DNA of 64,000 nucleotides from Flavobacteriales bacterium UBA5081 (GCA_002415785.1 DIAJ01000034.1:1-64000), one strand, 5' to 3'; positions 10,301 through 17,818 are shown, counted from the first letter of the stretch. Numbers and translations are program-made. The notes: generated by a model not told the origin, from the sequence alone.

Positions 10301-11639
10301 CATTAATGCAAGATTCAACAAACTAAATAATGCTGCGGTAAAAGAATTAAGAATTGATAATAAAGATGCTGAAAAAAAATCAATTGATATAATTTTTAAA
10401 GATAAAGAAGAAGCTAAAAGCGTATTGTTCAGCTTAGAAAAAAATAAAACTTTTAGTGGAGAAGTGCAGTTGCTAAGAGCAGATCAAACTACTTTTCCTG
10501 CTTATTTATCTTTGAGTTATTTGTACAATTCCGATGATGTAGTTTTAGGTATAATGGGTGTTGGTAGAGATATTAGCATTATAAAACAAAAGGAAATTGA
10601 AATAAAACAACAAGCGGCTAAATTAAATGCCATTATCGAAAGCAGTTCACATTTCTTTTTTACAGTAAATAGAGATTATTTTATTACTTCATTCAATCAT
10701 GTATTTCAATCAGATGTAGTTAATAATATTGGAAAACATATTTCTGAAGACATTCATTTTTTTGAAATATTTCCCAATTATTTAAAAGAGGAATATGAAG
10801 ATCTTAGTGCATTTTGGACAGAAAAATTTAATCAAAGCTTTCATGGAAAGTCAATCAATTTTGAAATTAAACGTAAAGATTTAGATGGAAATATTTACTA
10901 CAGAGAGTTCTATTTAAACCCCATTTATAATGATAATGAAGAAGTTGTAGAAGTTTCCGGAATTGGTCATGATATAACAGATAAAAAGCAATCTGAGAAG
11001 AAACTTAGAAATTCACTAAGAGAAAAAGATGTTTTATTAAAAGAGGTTCATCATAGAGTAAAAAATAACATGCAGGTTATTTCCAGTATTTTGAACTTAC
11101 AAACAGCTTATGTTGAAGATGAAGGCGTTTTAGATATTTTGAGAGAGAGCCAGAACCGAATTAAGTCTATGGCGATTATTCACGAAAAGTTATATAGAAC
11201 AAAGGATTTCTCTTTGATTAAGTTTTCTGAGTATGTTCAGCATTTATCGCAAAATTTAGTGGATACCTATGAGCTTTCTTCAACTGATATTAAGTTAAAT
11301 TATAATTTAGATGAAGTTTTTTTAAACATCGATAGTGCAATCCCTTGCGGACTAATTATAAATGAATTAATTTCGAACTCTTTAAAATATGCATTTGTAA
11401 ATAAAAGTAATGGTGTAATTTTCATAGATTTGCATCAAAATTCGAATGAAGTTACACTACGAATAGGAGATAACGGAATCGGTTTTCCGAATGATATAGA
11501 TTATAAAAATACAGATTCTCTCGGTTTACAATTAGTTAACACATTAGTTGAACAGTTAGAGGGAAACATTACGTTGGATAATAGCAGAGGGGCAACATTC
11601 ACCATTAAGTTTAAGATAAAAGATTCGAAAGATGTCTAA
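7392..11639 (+). CDS. Eight-PAS HisKA_2 sensor histidine kinase
   Basis: 1415 residues. Residues about 20-175 form five to six membrane helices. Eight PAS repeats follow, starting near 186, 305, 427, 554, 679, 805, 956 and 1080, many ending with the PAC-like D-I-S/T motif. From about 1216 comes the HisKA_2 phospho-acceptor box VHHRVKNNMQVISS, then the ATPase domain with N box NELISNSLKYAF (about 1320), G1 box DNGIGFP and G2 box DSLGLQL. HisKA_2 kinases usually phosphorylate a stand-alone regulator; the gene overlaps the LytTR regulator by 8 bases. Such a PAS array suggests integration of several internal redox, light or ligand signals; none can be named. Confidence 0.9.
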   Translation: MPIQTNTIKRKFISSINLLRLELIIGFFVVNFFGLFYSELGHVGFSLSTTFSLSLLYLLVFVATLVFNLKRNKIKTLLLILYDLSLLFVIWICFQNNFKTEYVFFFLFIYTFFVFSQDRIKQFLYINLFIFSVLLVSVWIKRDAIDFSISILLFSFLVIFLTGFAITYSRSVSKRKLISRKNLLNHIFNQSSDGLILVDKNSLKIIELNQKAVQIFTLNDRKDLLGKSIEELKLPSKKITDYIGKDTIQTIELEDKRILNLSSKSIEYINNDFWLIDIKEYKGLNELNLSAEFDRLRSASEDNYKYLFEQSSSMICIINKEGKIIDVNSTLCKTVNYTKTELLDKKYSFLNFTEIENREIINRNAWDGQNQVFEKSIRSKEGKVIEIETILRKGKYLGEEVLISNSRDISKRKELERRVQFNLKRYTTLFELSPIGIVVTDLDGNILSCNQSFSRMVEYDVNEIKNLNVNDITFKEDMKVNLNLRKKLVEGEVQFLEMEKRYLSRNKNEVHVLLKSVIQKDEDNNTQSILSQVVDITDIKNTQKKLVVSEKSYRDLFDNSYDLLYILNKKNEFIDVNKAVIEKYGFSREEIIGQTPHLFSAPDLNDLDAVKEMLKKAHDGEEQNLLWWSKKKNGEVFPKDLNLKRVFYHGEEVLMASGRDISESYKYERKLEEKEKRYRDLFERNLAGVYRTTYDGKLLECNNSFAKILGFKDKNEIQKEANAKDFYVYKKERDDLLLELKIKKHIKGNKIHLKRKNGVEITALLNVSAIYDANQNFSYFEGSLIDITELDRAQKLLKESQEKYRKLIDNAAFGVLIFHESKNIFSNDKAKEILNFRDDETVFGIYQNQLIRKSDEVNFLEMLQSLENGEELPFVEMKMKGKGGLIVDVELKASKVNFENKECLLISFIDITDRKKVERVQAKARSAETFNKILQAELKEKEKAQKRLVDAQSYTEGIIQSSLDMIFTTDINARFNKLNNAAVKELRIDNKDAEKKSIDIIFKDKEEAKSVLFSLEKNKTFSGEVQLLRADQTTFPAYLSLSYLYNSDDVVLGIMGVGRDISIIKQKEIEIKQQAAKLNAIIESSSHFFFTVNRDYFITSFNHVFQSDVVNNIGKHISEDIHFFEIFPNYLKEEYEDLSAFWTEKFNQSFHGKSINFEIKRKDLDGNIYYREFYLNPIYNDNEEVVEVSGIGHDITDKKQSEKKLRNSLREKDVLLKEVHHRVKNNMQVISSILNLQTAYVEDEGVLDILRESQNRIKSMAIIHEKLYRTKDFSLIKFSEYVQHLSQNLVDTYELSSTDIKLNYNLDEVFLNIDSAIPCGLIINELISNSLKYAFVNKSNGVIFIDLHQNSNEVTLRIGDNGIGFPNDIDYKNTDSLGLQLVNTLVEQLEGNITLDNSRGATFTIKFKIKDSKDV

Positions 11640-12390
11640 AAAGAAAATTCTAGTTGTTGAAGACGAAGCTATTGTAGCTAAAGACATTTCCGTTTGTTTG
11701 AATAAAATTGGATATGATGTACTTCAAACATTTGCCCGAGCTGAAAAAGCTTTGGATTACTTGAGCAGTGATTTAGACAAGCCTGACTTAATTTTAATGG
11801 ACATTATGTTGGCCGGCGATGTTTCAGGAATTGAAGCTTCTGCGGTTATTAAAGACAAATACGATATTCCGGTTGTTTTTCTAACGGCTTATGCCGATGA
11901 AAAAACCATTAGTAAAGCCAAAGTTACTGAACCTTATGGTTATGTAATTAAGCCTTTTAAAGAGATTGATTTGCGTACAAGTATTGAAATGGCGCTCTAT
12001 AAATTTAAAAAGGAAAAAGAAAAGTTAGCCGGCATAGAAACTTCTCAGTTTAATCATCAATCAGCTATTTCTAAAGAATTTATTTACGTTAAATCAAACT
12101 CTAAACTCGTTAAAGTTCAAAACATCAACATCTTTTTCGTGGAAGCACTTAAAGATTACGTAATTATTCACACCAAAGACGAGAAGTTTACCATTCACTC
12201 TACCATGAAGGACATTGAGAAAAAATTACCTTCAGATATGTTTATGCGGGTACACCGTTCTTATATATTGAACTTAAAGAAAATCAAATCAATCGATAGT
12301 AATATTGTTCTTTTAGAGGATACGGACAAAAAAGTACCGATCGGCGGCTCCTACCGCGATGATTTGTTTAAAAGGTTGAATTTGGCTTAG
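11632..12390 (+). CDS. LytTR-type response regulator
   Basis: 252 residues. Receiver domain at 1-125 with the acidic pocket VEDEA, phospho-acceptor Asp in LILMDIM (about 57), the conserved Thr/Ser position in VFLTAYAD and Lys in VIKPF. A linker leads to a LytTR DNA-binding domain (about 150-252) with VHRSYILNL, the family's hallmark. It overlaps the kinase gene by 8 bases and is the obvious output of it. LytTR regulators bind paired direct repeats; targets are unknown, but the duplicated lipoprotein modules lie immediately downstream. Its 3' end exists as a short relic at 14487-14523. Confidence 0.93.
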   Translation: MSKKKILVVEDEAIVAKDISVCLNKIGYDVLQTFARAEKALDYLSSDLDKPDLILMDIMLAGDVSGIEASAVIKDKYDIPVVFLTAYADEKTISKAKVTEPYGYVIKPFKEIDLRTSIEMALYKFKKEKEKLAGIETSQFNHQSAISKEFIYVKSNSKLVKVQNINIFFVEALKDYVIIHTKDEKFTIHSTMKDIEKKLPSDMFMRVHRSYILNLKKIKSIDSNIVLLEDTDKKVPIGGSYRDDLFKRLNLA

Positions 12391-12399
12391 GGAAAAACA

Positions 12400-13278
12400 T
12401 CATTTTTCAATAATTAACTGTATCATGTAACAGTTATCATTCCAAACCTCATCAGACCAATAGTTCCATTGTTTGTATTTTTTATAGGCTTTCGTTCCTT
12501 CTGTTATTTTGTTTTTACTACTTAGACCTATACTTATTGAATTTACAACATTTTTTTTTGAGTATTTACTCTCTATCCATTTATTTTTTATGTAATACTC
12601 TGCACTCATGGCTTGAATAGCAACTAAAATACCTTCCTTTGGTAAAGATATTTGATATTGACTTAAATTTATTTCTACCCAATTACCACCTTTGGGTTCT
12701 AAATGAATAATAATTTCTGTAGGAGTAATTTCTTTTTTAGCCGGATTAAATTCATTTCCTTCATATAGTCTCAGTTTAAAAGGTCTGAATTTAAATTCTT
12801 TATCAAAGATATCTTGCATATAAATACGAACAGACTTTATAATGCCTTTTTTGTTTTTTATAGGAATATATATACCTTTTTGAGCTTCAAAGGAAAGACT
12901 AGAAGATAAAATTGACCTTTTTTTTAGATTTCCTAATTTATACGATTGAGACTTTTTTGCAGTTATTGTAATCTCATCAATTTCAACAGAAGAGGCATTT
13001 AACCTAATTTGCTTGTTTTTTATTGCTCTTGAAGCAAGAACAACTTTCATTTGATAACCAATAGCTGTTACTTTAATGGAATCTTTTTTTGTTCGTGGAG
13101 TATATGAAATACTTACTGCTCCATCTTGATTGGCACTAAAAATATAATGGCTTGTTTTATTGAAAATCTGTACATGTGCATAGGGGATTGGTTTACCTTC
13201 ATTATTTTCAATAATAATAGTTTGAGATAATAAATAATGAGAAATGAATGAAAAGATTACAACTAAGATTAACTTCAT
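12400..13278 (-). CDS. CarboxypepD_reg-like exported protein (module copy A partner)
   Basis: 292 residues with a signal peptide (cleavage near LLSQ, residue 18). Residues 19-105 look like a CarboxypepD_reg-like beta-sandwich (I-P-Y-A-H-V, S-A-N-Q-D-G, V-T-A-I-G-Y), as found on many Bacteroidota envelope proteins. The remainder is beta-rich and unassigned. It lies downstream of the variable-tail lipoprotein gene and a hairpin separates them. The paralogue at 14520-15407 has the same architecture (292 versus 295 residues) but shares little sequence outside structural positions. Confidence 0.8.
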   Translation of the reverse strand: MKLILVVIFSFISHYLLSQTIIIENNEGKPIPYAHVQIFNKTSHYIFSANQDGAVSISYTPRTKKDSIKVTAIGYQMKVVLASRAIKNKQIRLNASSVEIDEITITAKKSQSYKLGNLKKRSILSSSLSFEAQKGIYIPIKNKKGIIKSVRIYMQDIFDKEFKFRPFKLRLYEGNEFNPAKKEITPTEIIIHLEPKGGNWVEINLSQYQISLPKEGILVAIQAMSAEYYIKNKWIESKYSKKNVVNSISIGLSSKNKITEGTKAYKKYKQWNYWSDEVWNDNCYMIQLIIEK

Positions 13279-13293
13279 GAGGGTATTAAGATA

Positions 13294-13327
13294 AAAGGAT
13301 AGAAGGTCTTAAACACTTCTATCCTTT
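13294..13327 (-). terminator. Hairpin between module A genes
   Basis: Perfect 12-bp stem AAAGGATAGAAG / CTTCTATCCTTT with a 10-base loop, followed on the minus strand by TTTATCTTAAT. It fits a factor-independent terminator or partial terminator after the lipoprotein gene, so the partner gene would be expressed at a lower level. Confidence 0.8.
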
Positions 13328-13349
13328 ATTATATAATTAATATTTTCTT

Positions 13350-14078
13350 CTATAAAGGTCCTGCACAACCTCCTCCAACATCTCTACTACCAAAACCAAT
13401 TCCAAAACGATATCTTGTACATGACCACATTTGAGTACAACCATTATCAGTTATAACTTGAGTTCCGTCTAATGGGTCACAGCTTCCAAGCCCCCAAAAT
13501 CTTCTTTTTTTTCTGATTAAGTCATTATCCCCTTCATTGTCAAATGGACCATACTCATCTTCATCACCATTATCATCAAAAGAATCAGACCCTGCCGGGT
13601 TTAATGCATGATGAACAGTAGTTACAGCAGTAATTCTTTCCAAAATATTTCTAGATTCTGAGATTGGACTTTGAGCAAAAGTATTAAAACTAATGTCTCC
13701 AACACTTTCAATGTTAAAGTTCTCATTGGTAACGTCAATTGTTACTTCATTTGAGCTACCACTAGTTGATGAAATAAGGTATTCAATTTCAAGGGTATCA
13801 TTAAAAGAAACAATTTCAACAGTATAAGTTTCAGGGTTATTGTAAAAACTTAATTCATAACCATTTCCAATAGGGTTAATGGTTTCAACACCTGCGGCCA
13901 TTGCCATAGAATCTAAAGCAGAATAGTTTGAAGTGTTGGGAGGTGTTTCTGTTGATTTGTTAATGTTAGTTGACTTTTGTTTGTTAGTCAACATTCTGTC
14001 GGGAGTGGTTTCATCTTTTTCGCAAGCGCTAAAGAAAACCATTGATAGTGCCATAGCACTAAAAAGTAATTTTTTCAT
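13350..14078 (-). CDS. Lipoprotein with variable Cys-rich tail (module copy A)
   Basis: 242 residues. Lipobox FFSAC (Cys about 19) predicts a lipoprotein. Residues 1-156 are almost identical to the copy-B protein (15382-16092), while the last 80 residues differ strongly. The tail is acidic (DDNGDEDEYG), then a basic step RKKRRFWG, then a Gly- and Cys-rich end with four cysteines. Both copies keep the pattern FWG-x-G, GC, YRF-x-I-x-FG and a final Gly-Cys group. I do not recognise the family. Conserved secretion part plus variable tail plus cognate neighbour recalls polymorphic effector or recognition loci, but no toxin domain is visible. Confidence 0.75.
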   Translation of the reverse strand: MKKLLFSAMALSMVFFSACEKDETTPDRMLTNKQKSTNINKSTETPPNTSNYSALDSMAMAAGVETINPIGNGYELSFYNNPETYTVEIVSFNDTLEIEYLISSTSGSSNEVTIDVTNENFNIESVGDISFNTFAQSPISESRNILERITAVTTVHHALNPAGSDSFDDNGDEDEYGPFDNEGDNDLIRKKRRFWGLGSCDPLDGTQVITDNGCTQMWSCTRYRFGIGFGSRDVGGGCAGPL

Positions 14079-14088
14079 AAGAATTTGA

Positions 14089-14274
14089 TTTATTTGTTAG
14101 CTTGCAAGTATTCTGAAAGTTAGTAGAGTTTCTTCGGACAATTTTCATCAAAAATCCGAAGTTGAACCGTGTTAAAATTTATTCAAAAATTAATATATAT
14201 GTTTGTAAATGAACAAGTTGAATGTTTTAAAAAGTCGTCAACTGAAAACGGCTAAAAATTAATATTTATTAACA
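14089..14274 (-). promoter_or_regulatory. Duplicated leader/promoter region, copy A
   Basis: 186 bases for which I see no difference from 16102-16287. It starts 11 bases before the lipoprotein start codon, so it holds the promoter and leader. A 7-bp stem CTTCGGA / TCCGAAG (14132-14138, 14155-14161) would sit in the leader. I did not find a confident -7 box or a paired LytTR site. Confidence 0.7.
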
Positions 14275-14345
14275 CTTTAATATTGAGTATTTAAAGGGTT
14301 TTAAAATCTTCAAGGTCTGTTTAAAAAGTATGGTCGCATTGATAT

Positions 14346-14451
14346 TCAATAAAAACGCTCAATATTGTAAGTTTTAGGAATAGTCTTCCTCGCTTCCATC
14401 AAATCCACCATTTCAGTTGCCAGCTTAGGTGCCATAAAACAGCTGCGAGAG
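14346..14451 (-). pseudogene. Relic of the FAD oxidoreductase 3' end
   Basis: The stretch 14396-14451 matches 16429-16484 (the 3' end of the oxidoreductase gene) at 53 of 56 bases, and weaker similarity continues to the stop-codon region near 14346. It is the left-hand copy of the end point of a tandem duplication. Confidence 0.88.
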
Positions 14452-14486
14452 AAAAGAAGAATTAATCAATGTTGTCATTAGAGAAG

Positions 14487-14523
14487 TCTATAACGATGAT
14501 TTGTTTAAAAAAGAGAATTTTAG
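14487..14523 (+). pseudogene. Relic of the LytTR regulator 3' end
   Basis: Contains CGATGATTTGTTTAAAA (14494-14510), identical to the end of the regulator gene (12357-12373), and keeps an in-frame TAG at 14521-14523; the encoded end V-Y-N-D-D-L-F-K-K resembles S-Y-R-D-D-L-F-K-R. It marks the start point of the duplicated unit. The match is short, so certainty rests on its position directly downstream of copy B of the module. Confidence 0.7.
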
Positions 14524-15407
14524 TTTTTCTCCGGAATAAGTATTTTATATTTAATTTTCATTGTTGAGCCAATCATATTGGCTTTAACTAGAGGTGAAGC
14601 TGAATAATTGTACCATTTTTGACCCCAGCTTCCTACCCAAGTGCTATAATCGTTTGAATCAATTAGTTGAAAAGTAATTACTTTCTGATTAAGTCTTACT
14701 TTTTCAAGACCTACAAGTAACCCTTTTTTAGGAATTTTGATATTTAGACTTGATAGATTAATAGAAGCATTTTTAGAAAATAGATTATTTTGGCTTATAA
14801 ATATTGTTGAATCAATAAGAGAGACTTCATTAGATAAATCTTCGGAAAAAGGAATGACTATGAGTTTGAATAAACTATCTTCTATACTTGTTTGAAAATA
14901 AAAGGTTATTTCTTCTAAAAACGAACCAGTGTGTTTATTAATATGAGCCGCAAATGTTTTACCTACAGCAGAACTGTAGCCTCCATGTTTACTACCATTT
15001 GACTTAACCCATTTTGAAGAATATTTACTTGGACTAATGTTTACTTCTGGAATAGAAATATTATTTCTTTCTAAGGTTATTATATCATTATCGTTTATGT
15101 CATCTATGCTTACAATTTTTTGACTATATCCAATAAATCGAATTATTAAAGTGTCATTATGACAATGGTTAATAGTAAAATTACCATTTGAAGTTGAAAA
15201 AGTTCCTTTGTTGCACTGTGTAGAAAATATAGTTGCGTATTGGAGTGGCTTTCCATTTTTAGAATAAATGAAAGCTGAAACTTTCTTATTGCATTGACTT
15301 GAAACAAATAAAGGAGTTATAAATATAACGAAGATAAGAAAAGTACTTCTTATCTTCGTTAATAAATTATTTTTGAGGGTCTTATATGCAATAATTTCCA
15401 CAACCAT
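14520..15407 (-). CDS. CarboxypepD_reg-like exported protein (module copy B partner)
   Basis: Predicted 295 residues. A hydrophobic signal stretch (TFLIFVIFITPLFVSSQ) is followed by a CarboxypepD_reg-like region (L-Q-Y-A-T-I, N-G-N-F, F-I-G-Y) and an unassigned beta-rich part with G-L-L-V-G near the place where copy A has G-I-L-V-A. The start is uncertain. At the place of copy A's ATG this copy has ACG, so I chose the ATG at 15405-15407, which overlaps the lipoprotein gene by 26 bases and gives a longer N-terminus. An upstream ATG at 15482 is also in frame but lies deep in the lipoprotein gene. The gene may be translationally coupled or poorly expressed. Confidence 0.7.
   Translation of the reverse strand: MVVEIIAYKTLKNNLLTKIRSTFLIFVIFITPLFVSSQCNKKVSAFIYSKNGKPLQYATIFSTQCNKGTFSTSNGNFTINHCHNDTLIIRFIGYSQKIVSIDDINDNDIITLERNNISIPEVNISPSKYSSKWVKSNGSKHGGYSSAVGKTFAAHINKHTGSFLEEITFYFQTSIEDSLFKLIVIPFSEDLSNEVSLIDSTIFISQNNLFSKNASINLSSLNIKIPKKGLLVGLEKVRLNQKVITFQLIDSNDYSTWVGSWGQKWYNYSASPLVKANMIGSTMKIKYKILIPEKN
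15327..15360 (-). terminator. Hairpin between module B genes
   Basis: Perfect 14-bp stem AACGAAGATAAGAA / TTCTTATCTTCGTT with a 6-base loop. It lies in the same relative place as the module A hairpin but has unrelated sequence, and it overlaps the signal-peptide codons of the partner gene. It lacks a long T run, so it may act as an attenuator or as an mRNA-stability or translation-blocking structure. Confidence 0.7.
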
Positions 15408-16092
15408 CTTTGCCTGGTCCAAAATTAATCCAAAATCTATACCGATCACGACAGCCATAAACCCCAACGGAGCCTTCTCCACACTCTATCTCATTAACTG
15501 CATAAAATGATATTACTGGACCTCTACCCCAAAATTTACCAGTTGTACCAATATCATCAGGATAAACATCATCCCCTCCATTATCATCAAAATCGTCTGC
15601 TTCATCTGTGTTTAAAATGTGATGAACAGTTGTTACAGCAGTAATTCTTTCTAAGATATCTCTAGATTCTGAGATTGGACTTTGAGCAAAAGTATTAAAA
15701 CTAATATTTCCAACACTTTCAATGTTAAAGTTCTCATTGGTAACGTCAATTGTTACTTCATTTGAGCTACCACTAGTTGATGAAATAAGGTATTCAATTT
15801 CAAGGGTGTCATTAAAAGAAACGATTTCAACAGTATAAGTTTCAGGGTTATTGTAAAAACTCAGTTCATAACCGTTTCCAATAGGGTTAATGGCTTCAAC
15901 ACCTGCGGCCATTGCCATAGAATCTAACGCAGAATAGTTTGAAGTGTTGGGAGGTGTTTCTGTTGATTTGTTAATGTTAGTTGACTTTTGTTTGCCGTTA
16001 GTCAACATTCTGTCCGGGGTGGTTTCATCTTTTTCGCAAGCACTAAAGAAAACCATCGATAGTGCCATAGCACTAAAAAGTAATTTTTTCAT
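15382..16092 (-). CDS. Lipoprotein with variable Cys-rich tail (module copy B)
   Basis: 236 residues from the MKKLLF start at 16092; a longer in-frame start at 16164 lies in the duplicated leader and is not conserved in copy A, so I rejected it. Lipobox FFSAC. Residues 1-160 match copy A with few changes, also at the DNA level, whereas the acidic linker and the Cys/Gly-rich tail (four Cys; ends GCGNYC) are different. This split pattern suggests gene conversion or selection for a constant carrier with an exchangeable tail. Function unknown. Confidence 0.75.
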   Translation of the reverse strand: MKKLLFSAMALSMVFFSACEKDETTPDRMLTNGKQKSTNINKSTETPPNTSNYSALDSMAMAAGVEAINPIGNGYELSFYNNPETYTVEIVSFNDTLEIEYLISSTSGSSNEVTIDVTNENFNIESVGNISFNTFAQSPISESRDILERITAVTTVHHILNTDEADDFDDNGGDDVYPDDIGTTGKFWGRGPVISFYAVNEIECGEGSVGVYGCRDRYRFWINFGPGKDGCGNYCI

Positions 16093-16101
16093 AAGATTTA
16101 A

Positions 16102-16287
16102 TTTATTTGTTAGCTTGCAAGTATTCTGAAAGTTAGTAGAGTTTCTTCGGACAATTTTCATCAAAAATCCGAAGTTGAACCGTGTTAAAATTTATTCAAA
16201 AATTAATATATATGTTTGTAAATGAACAAGTTGAATGTTTTAAAAAGTCGTCAACTGAAAACGGCTAAAAATTAATATTTATTAACA
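16102..16287 (-). promoter_or_regulatory. Duplicated leader/promoter region, copy B
   Basis: Second copy of the 186-base leader and promoter region, offset 2013 bases from copy A, with no difference seen. It includes the same CTTCGGA / TCCGAAG stem at 16145-16151 and 16168-16174. The two lipoprotein genes should therefore answer to the same signal. Confidence 0.7.
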
Positions 16288-16378
16288 TTTTTTAGTTCTA
16301 ATTATTTCTTCAATGTATAGATCTTCAAGGTCTTAAAAATCTTGAAGGTTTGTTTAATAAAAGATAGTTCTGCAATTT

Positions 16379-17419
16379 TTAGTAAAAACGTTCAATCGAA
16401 TATTCTTTTGGGATTACTTTCCCCTTTTCCATCAAATCCACCATTTCAGTTGCCAGTTTAGGTGCCATAAAGCAGCCGCGAGAGCCTAAACCATTAAAAA
16501 TGTAATGGTTTTCACTATTTTCACACTTTCCCATTATGGGTCTTCGGTCTAAAATAGCGGGTCGAATACCACTTTCATGTTCTACTACAGTATAGTTGGC
16601 TTTGGTTATTTTTTCCAATTGTTTTTTTAGCTCATTCGCCATTTTTTCAGAGGGCTTTTCATCGGTAAAGTCCCTGTCGTAGGTTGCGCCAACTTTAAAT
16701 TTATTTTCTCCTATTGGCAATATGAAAGCTTGTTTTTTTAGCATTTCATCAGTTTCCAATTCTTTGGATTCAATGGTAATTAAATCGCCTTTGTTTCTTC
16801 TTAGTGGAACTTTTTCAAATGCAGGGTTATTTATTGCAGCCGAACCTTCACAAAAAACGATATATTTAAACTCAATCGATTGATAGTTATTTTTTTTAAT
16901 CGATGAATAGTCAATTTTTTCTTCTAATAAGTGATTGTTGTTCTTTAAAAAAGATCTGAAACTCTCCAAAAAAACCTTGGTGTCTAACCAAGCTGTTTGC
17001 TTTACTTTTCCCAAATAATAATTGGCTGAAGGATGAATGGATGAAGGAGCTTTGATTAGTTCTTCCTCCATAAAGTCGTTCAATGAAGCCTTCTTAATTC
17101 GATGTTGCCAAAAGCTTTTTTCATCTTCTGATTCAATTAATTTGAACAATGGAAGTTCATAGAAAAATTTTATATTCAAAAAACCTTCCATTTCTCGATA
17201 AAATCTTCGGTTATAATCAATGAACTCTTGTGCTCGCCATGTTAAGGTAAATCGTTTTAAAACCAATGGGTTCATCACACCCGCAGCCACATAAGTAGAG
17301 GAGTTTTTTAATCCTGAGTCAACCACCACAAATGTTCTATTTTGTTTGTAAAGTCGGTAGGCTAAAATACTTCCGGCAATCCCTTGACCTACGATTAAAT
17401 AATCCACTTTTTGCTTCAT
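16379..17419 (-). CDS. FAD-dependent oxidoreductase (DAO family)
   Basis: 346 residues. The N-terminal dinucleotide-binding motif is VGQGIAGSILAYRL (about 10-23), with the FAD ribose acid in VVVDSG (about 35). The C-terminal H-E-S-G-I-R-P and N-G-L-G-S-R-G motifs match glycine/D-amino-acid oxidase-like flavoproteins. The substrate cannot be told. Its -7 box lies only five bases before the ATG. The last 80 or so bases are duplicated as a relic at 14346-14451. Confidence 0.88.
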   Translation of the reverse strand: MKQKVDYLIVGQGIAGSILAYRLYKQNRTFVVVDSGLKNSSTYVAAGVMNPLVLKRFTLTWRAQEFIDYNRRFYREMEGFLNIKFFYELPLFKLIESEDEKSFWQHRIKKASLNDFMEEELIKAPSSIHPSANYYLGKVKQTAWLDTKVFLESFRSFLKNNNHLLEEKIDYSSIKKNNYQSIEFKYIVFCEGSAAINNPAFEKVPLRRNKGDLITIESKELETDEMLKKQAFILPIGENKFKVGATYDRDFTDEKPSEKMANELKKQLEKITKANYTVVEHESGIRPAILDRRPIMGKCENSENHYIFNGLGSRGCFMAPKLATEMVDLMEKGKVIPKEYSIERFY

Positions 17420-17423
17420 TTTG

Positions 17424-17431
17424 CAAAGTTA
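17424..17431 (-). promoter_or_regulatory. -7 box of oxidoreductase gene
   Basis: TAACTTTG on the minus strand fits the Bacteroidota -7 consensus TAnnTTTG. It ends five bases before the start codon (17417-17419), so the message would be leaderless or nearly so. Confidence 0.6.
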
Positions 17432-17471
17432 TGTTTTAAATGGAATCAAGACCGTTGTGCGTTAGAGATAG

Positions 17472-17512
17472 TTGATTACTAATTACCAATGATTAAAGAC
17501 TAAATAGTTTAA
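17472..17512 (-). repeat. Dispersed 41-bp repeat, copy 2
   Basis: Inverted copy of 3044-3084, 36 of 41 bases matching, in the intergenic space between the oxidoreductase gene and tatA. Confidence 0.65.
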
Positions 17513-17585
17513 CTTAAATTACCTAATCTCGCCTTAGCGTGAAAGTTTCAAGGTTTCCAACTTCTTATTTCATATTTTAAATGAC

Positions 17586-17593
17586 TAATTTTG
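17586..17593 (+). promoter_or_regulatory. -7 box of tatA
   Basis: TAATTTTG fits TAnnTTTG and lies 17 bases before the tatA start codon. No clear TTTG -33 element is seen. Confidence 0.55.
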
Positions 17594-17610
17594 CTTCAAA
17601 ATAAGGCCTT

Positions 17611-17805
17611 ATGAACGAAGTTATTTATCAAGCCGCTATTGGTCCACAGCAAATTATTTTAATTGCTGTCATTTTAATTTTATTGTTCGGAGCGAAAAAA
17701 ATTCCTGAACTAATGAAAGGCGTTGGTAAGGGCATTAAAGAATTTAAAGATGCCACCAATGAAGATGAAGACAAAAGCAAAGAAGAAGTAAACAAGAAAA
17801 AGTAA
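17611..17805 (+). CDS. tatA: Twin-arginine translocase subunit TatA/E
   Basis: 64 residues: one membrane helix (about 10-28) that leads into the conserved FGxKKIPELxKGxGxGIKEFK amphipathic region, then a charged Asp/Glu/Lys tail. This is the TatA/E layout. It forms the pore-type component that moves folded proteins across the inner membrane with TatC, which is not in the window. gatA begins 13 bases downstream on the same strand. Confidence 0.94.
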   Translation: MNEVIYQAAIGPQQIILIAVILILLFGAKKIPELMKGVGKGIKEFKDATNEDEDKSKEEVNKKK

Positions 17806-17818
17806 AAACCTTTTCCTT

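Noticed and set aside
16093..16164. Longer N-terminus for lipoprotein copy B
   Set aside because: It reads through the duplicated leader, is not conserved in copy A and would bury the lipoprotein signal.
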